Shown here piece by piece: positions 47,486 to 58,700 of a stretch of DNA of 64,000 bases. Each line of letters starts with the position of its first letter. Position 1 is the first letter of the stretch. The notes below the pieces were generated by a model. It was given only the letters and a program-made list of their open reading frames with translations, was not told where the DNA came from and ran no database searches. Source of the DNA: Aporrectodea caliginosa (Eukaryota; Annelida; Clitellata; Crassiclitellata; Lumbricidae). The stretch lies in assembly GCA_020284085.1 (NCBI GenBank), contig JACEVL010000428.1, forward strand, positions 227,501-291,500, in the 5' to 3' direction. A program made the position numbers and the translations under genes.

Positions 47486-49030
47486 TGTTATCTAATAAGC
47501 TGCGGATTCGTCGTCGAGAAATAAATGCACATTATCCCGAAGAGAACGGAGATTTTATTCTTTCTTTCTCTCGATCGGAGAAGAATTAATCAAATTCACG
47601 AAGTTTGGTATCTGAAGAAAATGGCGATCGTAAGCGGAACCACGGATTATTCATTTGAGGCTTTCTCGATGACGTAACTAGACCAGTTGCAGAGCGTCAT
47701 CGAGTGATTGACAGCTAGGGAATTTCATCAATGTTCGTTTAATACAACAAATCTAGTTGTCACAGACACAACTAATTACAAGTTACACAGGTGAATTATA
47801 ATTAGGAGCCGAGTCACAATTAGATATTATGTTTTTTTTTTTAACTAATATACATTAATAACGCTGATACATACTTCTCATTGCACAGACAAAATCTTGA
47901 AACTTTGTAAACAAATTATTCACCGAATTAAAGTTCACGATTGTGCACGCAAGCCGATTCGTTCTAGCGTGTGTTGTGATATTGTGATATGGCTCGATAA
48001 TGACAGCTTCAGCAGCAGAGTGAACAATATCTCGTCTGTGGCCGATAGCCCAGGTACCATAGACAATTTATTATTGGTAGAGTCAACCAACTAGCATACT
48101 ACCATAGATTATATATTCCTATATGATTAACCGTAATACAAGTTTTTAAGTTTTTAGTAACTGTTGTGGAAATTTTTTGGTTTCCATAGAAATCTGAACG
48201 TCGCATTTTCTCAATGTACTGCAAAGCTAATTAATGGCGACCGGCAACTCCAAATTTCCGAAACGTTACGCAAAGAATTCAGTGTAAATAATTAATGTGG
48301 TTGCTGCGACTCAACTTTCTTTTTCAACTCTAAAAATCTCGATTGTACGCTCATGATTACTTACATTAATTTACTACCAACCGTTGACAGGAACATAGCC
48401 AGGAAACCATTTCGTAGGGTGGTTAGTTTTCGGGGGTTTCAATTGGACATGGTTGTATTTTTCTACATTTTTAGGTTTTTATAACTCTATAGGCCTAGGT
48501 TTTGAACCTGCAAACCACCCTATAAATACTTATATGGCCATTTCTGGTAAAGTAAAAAATATATCTTTCGGTATAACGTATAGGCCTACAATGAATCAGA
48601 ATTAAAATCTAAATTGAATGAAGTATAAAACACATGACTTGGACCAAGTCCCATTTCAACCGCCCTTTGAGATGCAAAATTTGTTTACGGGTCAAGTCGA
48701 TCGGCAATTTACTGTTCAACTTTCCTTCGCTTAGTTAAGAAACTTATTCGAGAATAGATCGAATATTCATTTGTTTTACAAATAGTATGGATTCCATCAT
48801 ACTTACCTTAATGCGCGGGTCTGACCTGGTATCTGAAGAGTTATATATAGCCTAAGAGGTCGTTGATCTGAACGGAAAAACAATCTGGCTATTATATAGC
48901 ACCGGTGTTTATAAGCTCGTCTTTCTGACGTGAATAAGCTGGTGCCCTGCGCTTGGCTTTCGAGTGGCTCTTTAGAAGTTTCATTTCCGTCTGTTCCACT
49001 TTCACAATACCATTTCGTAGTAAGTAAGTA

Positions 49031-49031
49031 A

Positions 49032-49070
<39 letters not shown>

Positions 49071-49071
49071 T
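49031..49071 (+). repeat. (TAA)n microsatellite
   Basis: About 13 AAT units in the CNOT3-B9D1 intergenic region. Confidence 0.9.
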
Positions 49072-49217
49072 CTTTTCTTTAATAAGCGCCTGACAAACGC
49101 ACTGCGCTGTACATTTACATGTTATGCAATTTAAATCTTAACTACTAACAGAACAGACAGCTTGCAATACAACTAAGTAAGTATGTTCTTTATCGAAATT
49201 GGTTTTATTACAGAATA

Positions 49218-49218
<1 letters not shown>

Positions 49219-49265
<47 letters not shown>
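49219..49265 (+). repeat. (TTAC)n microsatellite
   Basis: About 12 ACTT units in the CNOT3-B9D1 intergenic region. Confidence 0.9.
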
Positions 49266-49266
<1 letters not shown>

Positions 49267-49658
49267 TATTAAACGCAAGCATCCACTCAGCGCTTTACAT
49301 ACAAAGTCAGAAAAAAATTTGGCATAAAGAAAACGATAATTAGAAGATAAATTAGATGATAATTAAACGAATACAAATCACAATTTTCTTTTAACAGAAC
49401 AATCATTGCCATCTGTAGGCTATTTCGTAGGGACCCTGTGCAAGTCCTTGCTCATGCGCTTCGGCGTGAAACTCCGATTCAGCGTTCGCGCAGTAGTCGG
49501 GAGCGCCTCTGAATGGGAAATCTGGTAGGGGCGCTATAACAAGTGTTCAAATACAATGCAATCTCATAAACTTTTCAATTGGTTATTTTAGAATGTAAGG
49601 CGCTACAGAAACACAAGTCTTAACTGAGTTTCCGGTAGAAACCAGAAATTGTTTAAAG

Positions 49659-52600
49659 ATGGCGTCGAGCAGTTTCATCGTTTCTGCTTTGGGTGAAATT
49701 TCGACAGCAGAGGTTTAAAAGCAATGACTGCTCTGAATCTAATGCAAATTATAGACAGCTGTATCAAGGATGTCCAGATAGAAACGTTGAAATCGAGTTA
49801 AAAGTTTCGCTGAATTCTGTATTGATATTATTAGCTACTTCATAACAAGGCACACCTGACAATTATTTACAATACAATACAATTAGACATTTATAGCGCG
49901 CTTTTACAAGACACGGCTTGCACGAGAGCGCGTTTGCGCTGTGTTCTTAGCCATAATGTAATGAGAATAGATGAGTTTTTAATTTTGATTTAAATTGGGT
50001 AACAGATGAACATTGACGGATTGTAGCTGGAAGACTGTTCCATTCACAATTTTTATTACAAAAGATAGTTTTGTCAGTAAATAGCGGAATAAACTGAACT
50101 GTTTGCATTTTTCAAGATTCTTTAATTCAATTGACCGTTTTTATTGTAGTTTCCTGAGTTCAACGATATCTACTGTCGATATTTATTTGTCTCAGGACAA
50201 GATTGGGAGATCGTTGCTGTACGTATAAAATCCAGAATGTTCATTTAAAATTATGTCGTGGGTTTTACTAATGTTGAGTGCTATGTTTTAATTTATTGTC
50301 ATAATTATAAGTGTACATTTATGTAGAACCTTTTCCTAATTTCTTAGTAATGGGACCAGGAAGGAAATATCTCTTTCTCATTTCTTAAAAATTTGGTTAT
50401 GTGGTGTGATTTGATTCACAAGCAAGACAACTACAGATATGGACACATTGCACATTGAGCAGGAAGGACCATACCAGGGCTCTGCAGACATCTGGCCCAC
50501 AAGATGGTGGAAGATGCAGCGAGTGGACACCATGCTAACCAGTACTCTATTGAGAACCCCTGAAGTCACTTAGGGCATGCAGCTATCTGAACAATGCCAT
50601 CTTATATGATTTCAGACTATGCAGAGTAAGCCTAGAATAGAGATGGCTATGTGTTGTGGAATGTAATTCTATTCTATTCTATTCTATTTATGGACTTATA
50701 AAGCGCCTCTCGCAGTACAACCTAATCAGAAGCGCTTCCAGTGCGAAGGGCCCCTCGAAAAAGAAAAGTCTTAAGAGAACGAGCAGAAACAGTGGTACCT
50801 CCAGATAACATTACAGCACGAAGTTAAAGCAGGGAGGTCATTCCACAGCAAAGGTCCAACGGAGGCATAGGCACGATGCTGTGCTGTGGCAGTCCGAGAC
50901 CCTCGGAACTAGAAGGTCATGATGGTCAGAAGAGCGGAGAGGACGTCCGGAGGTAGCTGAGATAGGCCGCCTCATAAGATCACAGAGGTAGCGTGGAGCT
51001 TGACCTAAAAACGTTTTACACGTAAGAAAAAGAATTTTAAACTGAATTCGAGCAGTTAGAGGAAGCCAATGAAGGTCTTGAGTCATGAAAGTCGAAATAT
51101 GGGAGAAACGAGGTAGGCGGGCAATTAAACGAGCAGCAGAATTAAGAATTAATGTGGACAGTAATGTAATGTAATGTAAATCATCTAAATTTCTCAGCGC
51201 CACACGAAAGCTGCATCAGGGAGACTAGCTTATTCACTGGTGCTGATGATGTATGCACATGCTGGATTTTGCTTATCAATGATTTTATTAATTCATTCTG
51301 AGAAATTATATAGCGCCTGTTCAAGAGACCTACTCAGAGGTGCTCTCTGCGCTAGCTTATTATGATGTTAAGTGTCATTACAAACAGATAATTACATCAG
51401 CAAAACAATGCACAGTAAGCTGGAAGAGTCACCAGTGGTAGGCCCATGCACACACGTAGAACCAACGAATGGATTCCCGTCGAAGGCTAGCAGATGGCTT
51501 GGATATTCACAGTGTGATTTAATAGTAGTAGTAATAGTAATAATAATAATAATAGTAATAATAATAAGATGATTTGTTTAGCGCCACAGTTCAACCGAGG
51601 CCGATGGAAAGGGCACTGCACAAGAATTATCTGAATCTTAAAACCGAGAATAGCAGCTATATAAATGGCACAAGTAAGAACCGCTTGTTGGTTTTGCTCT
51701 TGTTGCAGGGTCTTGAGGAAGGTCTGACGCAGACGGCAAAGAAAGGACGAGACGGTCGACAAACGTTTGTTCTCAACTTCCCGATTGATGTCACGTTTAA
51801 GAGCACGAATCCGTCTGGCTGTAAGATGTACAGCATCTAAGCTAATCATCTGTAATCTAATCATCTGTAATCTAATCATCTGTAATCTAATCATCTGTAA
51901 TCTAATCATCTGTAATCTAATCGTCTCTAATCTAATCATATCTAATCTAATCGTCTCTAATCTAATCATCTCTAATCTAATCATCTGTAATATAATCATC
52001 TGTAATATAATCATCTGTAATCTAATCGTCTCTAATCTAATCATCTCTAATCTAATCTAACCTGGTGCTCGATAGTGTAGTGGTTAGCGTGAACCCCCCA
52101 ATCAAGAGGTTGGGGGGTTCAAAACCCTGCCAGGGCAGAAATTGGGGGGCAGAGTGCTGAAGGAGCCTAAGCAAAATGGGGATAGGGCTCTCGAAGGGCT
52201 CGGTGAGTCTGTCCCCAGAACATTTTTGAAACACTAAATCTTAAATGGTGCATTTTTAGTAAAGACACAGTCAAATTAGGCTTATAAAATCTTTATTTTG
52301 ATCTACATTATCAGCCACGAACATCAAGCAGTCTTTCAGAAATGCTTTGCGGGTCAGAAAAAACATCGTCGACGGGCTAGAAATGGTTTGCGGGTCGGCT
52401 CTTTGTCACCTCTGGATTAGAGTTTCCCTATTGTTGTGTTTGACATATTGTTTAATTTTGTGAAAGTACTTGAAATTTAAGTTTGGTGCTGTGGATGGTT
52501 TTTGAACAGGGCCTCAGATGGTTGTGACTGCATTTGGCTATGACGTCTTTGGAAATGACGTCGTTCGAGGCTATGGCGTTCTCCATCTACCCTTAGCCCC

Positions 52601-55600
52601 CGGAAGGTAAATACGGCTTCTGTCTAATCTCGTCTAATCTAATCTCGTCTAATCTAATCTCGTCTAATCTAATCTCGTCTAATCTAATCTAATCTAATCT
52701 AATCCAATGACTTCTTTTGTACAGTTATCGTTATGACAGTTGTAATGTGTTACTTCTGTAACTTGCAATGTACACTTCTAATTAATAACTTCTGTAATTA
52801 CACTTGTAATGCATAGGCGTAGCTGCATAGGCGTAGCCAGAGGAGGCAGTTGCCTCCTCTGGCTTTTTTTATACACTGGAACTTTTATTAACAATTGACC
52901 CCAATGACCAGGATTTTGCCAATGGTCTGTGAAGTTGCCTCCTCTTGAATTTAAGTCTGTTGTAATGCGCTTCTTTTGTAAATCCTAGCTTATGCTTGTT
53001 ATGTGTAACTTCTCTAAATCTGTTATTCTGTACTCTTGTAGTGTACTATGTCTGCAAATCGTAAAGTAAACTTGTAATGTACTTCTTTTATAGATCGTAA
53101 CATTGTACACTTGTTATTTGCTTCTTTCGTAAATCGTTAAAGTTACGCTTGTAACGTGTTACTTCTGTAAATCTGTAATTCTATACTCTTGTAATGTGTT
53201 ACTTTTGCAAATCATGAAGTACTTTTGTACTGTGCTTCTTTTATAGATCTTAATGTACACTTGTAATGTGTTACATCTGTAAATTGTACTGTGTGCTTGT
53301 AATGTTTACTTGCAGTTACACGAGGCGCGTTCCGATGTTTGTGCCCGAGTCTTCATCTCAGTTTCAAAAATTTCTCAGCTGGTTTATGAGTCGAAGACCG
53401 GAATTCACGAACGCCCGGGTCCTGGCTGATGGCCAGGGAAGAGAAGGTATGTCAGTGCCAAGCACCAAAACAGCCAGTCAATCAGTTTGTGACTAAGTCA
53501 GTTAGTGACTAGTCAGTCAGTCAGTTAGTGATTAAGTCAGTCAGTAAGTCAGTTAGTGACTATGTTAGTTGGCCAGTAAATTAGTGACTAAGTCAGTTTG
53601 TTGAATGAATGAATGAATAATTAAATGAACGAACATATAAACAGGTTATATACTTTTGACTAACCCAACTGTGAGTGAATGAATGAGTGAATGAATATGT
53701 GAGCAAGTGTGTAAGTGAGTCAGTGAATGAATGCACAAGCGAGTGAGTGAATTAGTGCACGCCATCCTCCCCATAATATATTGAAACGAGCGGTGCGGTC
53801 TGACCTGCGCCCGTCGAAAGTCGAAATATAGACGGCTTGGAGATTCGACCATGACAACTCTCCAGTCAGAGAAATGCCACAGGTGATGAGGCTGGTGAAG
53901 TATAGGACGACATCCAAACACATTTTGTTTTCTTTTTATTTACTTGGCCTATTCTGGACAACTAATTGTTTTTAAATGTCGCTTCTAGCAATTGTTTTGG
54001 TGATCATGATAGACTACTTCAAGCTATCAAACATAATTAGAGGTTCAGACTGCCTGTATCACGTAGGAATTTGGAGAAACATGAAATTTACTTTTATCGA
54101 ATTTTTTTGTTTAATCGCAGCAATGATGCTTAGATAAGTATTGCATTGGCTCAACCGAATGTTTTGGTGACGTTCGTTTTTACTCAGATGCTTCTGTTTT
54201 AGTGTCCAATTAGAGTCAATTATTAGTCAGCCAGCGTTGATGGGTTCCAGTTGCCCTGAAACCGCTTTTTCATAATTGCAATGTCCTAGTGAAACCTTTC
54301 ACCATGCTGGTCCTGATTGCACCAAGATTAACATGGAAGAAGTCGAACTGCGAAGGCAGAAAATGAATCTTCGGCAACATGTTATACTTCGTAATTTTCC
54401 ATGCATGAAGCATGTTGCTAACCAGCTGGGCGTAATTTGGTGTTCTGTAGTTGCAAAGAAAATTCTGAACAACATCCTTGAAAGCCTTCAATGGCAATCA
54501 AGGATGAAGATAAAATCCCTACGAGTATACACTGTGGTATACACAGAGCATTGCATAATGCGCTTGTAGTCGGCTATGTAAATAACCGAATTATGCACAT
54601 GTGCGATATGCACATACCCGAAGTTGAAATACGTACCCTATATTAAAACGGAACCGTTCAGCTTCTATGCACATAACGAATTATGCACTTATCCGTTATA
54701 GTTAAGTGGCATCGACTGTAAAGCCCAACGTCAATCCATTTATCGATTAGCTGTCTTTTCTTTTCCTATCTGGGCCTCCGTGTAGCTAGTACATGTATGT
54801 CAAACCGTTGCCTTATTGTTTCATTATTTTTTGTTCTTTTCTTATGGTTACAGAAATAAAATGATTGATTGATTGATTGCTGTATGTTTGCATGATTGTG
54901 TGTATTTAATTAATCTATGTATGTATGTCTGTGTTTATGTATGTATGTATGTATGTATGTATGTATGCATCTATTTATGTATGTATGTATGTATGTATGT
55001 ATGTATGTATGTATGTATGTATGTATGTATGTATGTATGTATGTATGCACTGAAAAATTTACATGACGTCAAATGAAGGCTGAGGTACGATGTATCGATG
55101 AACGGTGGACCACAGGGCAATATTTTATGAATATAGGGGGCCTAAATAAATAAATAGGTTTACTTTGTCTAGTTCTACTCCACCCTCAGCACTCTTAGGT
55201 AGGAGGAGAGATAGACAGACAGACACGCAGACAGAAGAGGCACAGACACAGACAGACACATAGATAGCAGACACAGACAAACACACAGATACAGACGAAC
55301 ACACAGACCGACATACGCATAGACATACCTCTTCTCAGCCGTCAAAGGCACTTACCTGACCTTGTCTTATCTTACTTTTACCCTCGCTGTCTGTCTGTCT
55401 GTTTGGCTAACCTTATCTGATACTATGTCTTCCTCGCTGATTTTGCTTTTGACTATAATTATGAACCTGTGAATAAGTTGGTTCACAGCACTAGGCACTT
55501 TGTTATTAATTTTGATCGTCGATTTTGTGGCCGCAGGGGCAGTTCACGTCGACCTTACTAATTTTACCAAATATTTACGACAAGCCCACGCATGTAGTTA

Positions 55601-55748
55601 ATTTAGCGATTGAAGAAAATTGACTTGTTTATTTTGTCGGAAGAAACAATTAAAGGGGTGTCGAAAATACTATTACTTCTGTCCAGTGTTCTTAACGACT
55701 TCCTTATAACGTAGCCTATGTATTATGTATGCATATATGTATCAATCA

Positions 55749-55790
<42 letters not shown>

Positions 55791-58700
55791 TACTTCTGTA
55801 ACCAACAGTAGATAAAACGAACAAATGAAGCAATCAGGCAACGGTTTGACATGTATCGGCTACACGGAGGCCCTGATAAAAAGGGACACCTAAACATTAG
55901 TAAACATGTCAAGAAATACAGATAGGAAAAGAAAAGACAGCCAATCGATACTTGGATTGGAGTAAGCCTTGGGCTCAAAATCAAACAAACTAAAAAAAAA
56001 CATAAGACTGGTACGTAGGTGTATGGGTATATGCATGTATTATATGCATGTATGAATGGATGTGTCTGTCATGTATGCTATGTATTGTATTACTTCGCTG
56101 AGTACCTTACATAACCTTACCTTAGAAGGCTTAACCATATCATAACTCTTCTCAGCCATCAAAGGCACTTACTTTATCTCGCCTTACTTTACTTTTACCC
56201 TCGCTGTCTGTTTTACTGACCGAATCTGGTACTAGGCTATACCTTCCTTTTAAATTCTGTTTTGACTATAGCAACCTGTGAATAGGCCTACGGACAGACA
56301 CACAGACAGATAGAGATAGACAGACAGACACACATATCCAGACAGACGCACAAACAGACACACAGACGGACAGACACACAGACACACACATAGACACAGA
56401 CAGGCAAACAGATAGACAGACGTATTATTATTATTATTAAATAAATTTATAACGCGCGCAAGGTCACACCGAAATGTGAATCTGAGGCGCGGATAGTCAG
56501 CCGCCAGGTGAAGATGCACTTAGATTTCTAAATCCTTGAAAGCCAAGGAGAAATAGTGAGTTTTGAGCCGCTTTTTGAAGGAAGGAAGTGAAGTTGAGCT
56601 ACGAAGAGAAAGTGGTAGTCGATTCCATTCCTTTGGAGCAGAGGCGTGGAATGCACGAGAGCCCATAACTGTTCTGCATCGTGGCACAGCTAGAAGACCT
56701 GTACTTGATGATCGCAGGCTACGAGGAGGGATGTAAGGAGTTAGTAGTGCATGAATATAGGTAGGTGTGCTGGTGTTGAGGGCTTTGTAGGTCAAACAGG
56801 CCAATTTAAATTTTATTCTGAATTCAACAGGAAGCCAATGCAGCTCGTGGAGTAGGACTGAGGAGCATGTTCGTAGTGGGACACGCATCACTACACGAGC
56901 TAAGGAGTTTTGGATTCGTTGCAGCCTTTTGAGTTCAAGGTTTGAGACACCCACAAAAGGGAATTAGCATAATCAAGACGAGAGGATACAAGTGAACAGG
57001 CTATAGTTTGAGACATATTCTTAGTTAGAGCCGACCTGATGTGTCGTATTGCCCTGATGTGATAGAAACAAGATTTACAAAGGTTTGTTATGTGTGGTCG
57101 GAATGTGAGCTTACTGTCCAGGGTTACCCCAAGCGTTTTGACAGTATCTAAAAGAGACACAGCAGTGCCTGCGAGGTCGACACAGGTTCAGCTGATACGA
57201 TTGGGCAAAGGATCGTCATCGATGACAGTTGCAAACATCTATCGTCCTCCTGGTCCCATGGGAGACTTCTACGATGATCTCGCCACACTCATATCATCTA
57301 TCTGTGTCGAGGCTGATGAAAGACTTTTGCTCTGTGGCGACCTCAACTGCCCTGGATCTGGAGGTCGCATTAATGACATGCTGACCGACACCTTCAACCA
57401 GGGGTGGACTGGGCCGCCGGGACACCGGGAAGATTCCCGGTGGGCCGCCAGGACCGGTGATATAATAATTTAATCAATTTAGTACAGATGATACAGGTTT
57501 TTTTACAAAAAATTGCGGCATCGGTTAACCGGTTTTTAGTTTCGGTTAACCGGTTTGTAAATTAACTGAAAAAGAGCAATGCATACTTACTTACCTACAG
57601 TGCTCCGTACAGCCAGCGGCCGCCATGTTAGATAAGAATTTACATCTTCCATTCTACTTCCGGCGTCTTCCACTGAGTTTGTTTTGATAAAATTTCTTTT
57701 AAATTTGTTAGTTAGTAATAAGTAATATTAATTAAATAAGATATGTTACGGTTATGAGTGATATAAATCCGAAACGTAAATGTAAAGGTGGTGCGGAGAA
57801 AGTAAGAGATAAGAAACTAAAGATTCTTGGTAAAGATGGAGCTAAATGCCGAAATCTAGTCGATTTATTTAAAGCCACTCCAATTCAAACTGAAGACACC
57901 AGCTCTCAACAAACACCTTCTGCAAGTAAACAACCCGACAAATTTTGCAAAAAATGTCCTGTTTGCTGCTTTTCTGTACTACATAAATACAGTTTCTATG
58001 GGCAAGCATACAAGCATCTCTTTAGTGCATATAAACTTTTATTGACTCTGTCGTCTACCCAAGTAGCTTGTGAGAGATCTTTCTCTAAATTGAAATACAT
58101 TAAGAATCGCTTGCGAAGCTCATTGTCATCTACACACCTTGAAGCTTTTATGCTTATGTCAACAGAAACCGATGTTTTAAGTGAACTGAATAATGACACA
58201 ATTATAGATCATGTAGCCGAAATGGCACCCGGCTTAAAGAAGTTGCTAATACTATAAACAGCAATAATACCATCACAGTGAGTCCGAATAAATTGATTTA
58301 TAACTTGAGTTGACGCATTCTTAATATTTTATATATAATTATAAATTATATATGCGATTTATCGTTTTTTGTTATTGCATAATGTAATTTGTAAAGTGAC
58401 CCATGACTTTGGAGGTCACTGGCCCTCGGGTATGCATGAAAAAATGCACAAAGAAAATAAAAGTCATGAAGTTAGGGCCGCTTTTTGTTTTTTTCCCGGG
58501 CCGCTTGAACTCCCCAGTCCACCCCTGCCTTCAACACCTTCGGTCTTCACCAGTACATCGAAGTCCCGACTCGAGGTGAAAACATCTTAGATATCCTAGC
58601 TGCTGATGATCGCGCAACAGTTTACGATGTACAGGTGAGCGATGCTGGTCTTGTATCAGATCACAAGCTCATTCTGTGTAAATTAATGACTTCCTGCCAC

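Larger units (their letters stand above)
47486..49658. promoter_or_regulatory. Shared 5' region of CNOT3 (minus) and B9D1 (plus)
   Basis: The two start codons are 2,173 bp apart and point away from each other. The interval has no recognised gene. The CNOT3-proximal part is unique sequence; the B9D1-proximal part (49,030-49,560) is made of (TAA)n, (TTAC)n and LINE/SINE tails. No TATA box or defined factor site could be assigned, and transcription starts are not visible. Confidence 0.5.

Noticed and set aside
53720..53923. Minus-strand frame with [20 protein letters not shown]
   Set aside because: Resembles no family I can name, lacks splice or start support, and lies next to simple repeats; left unannotated.
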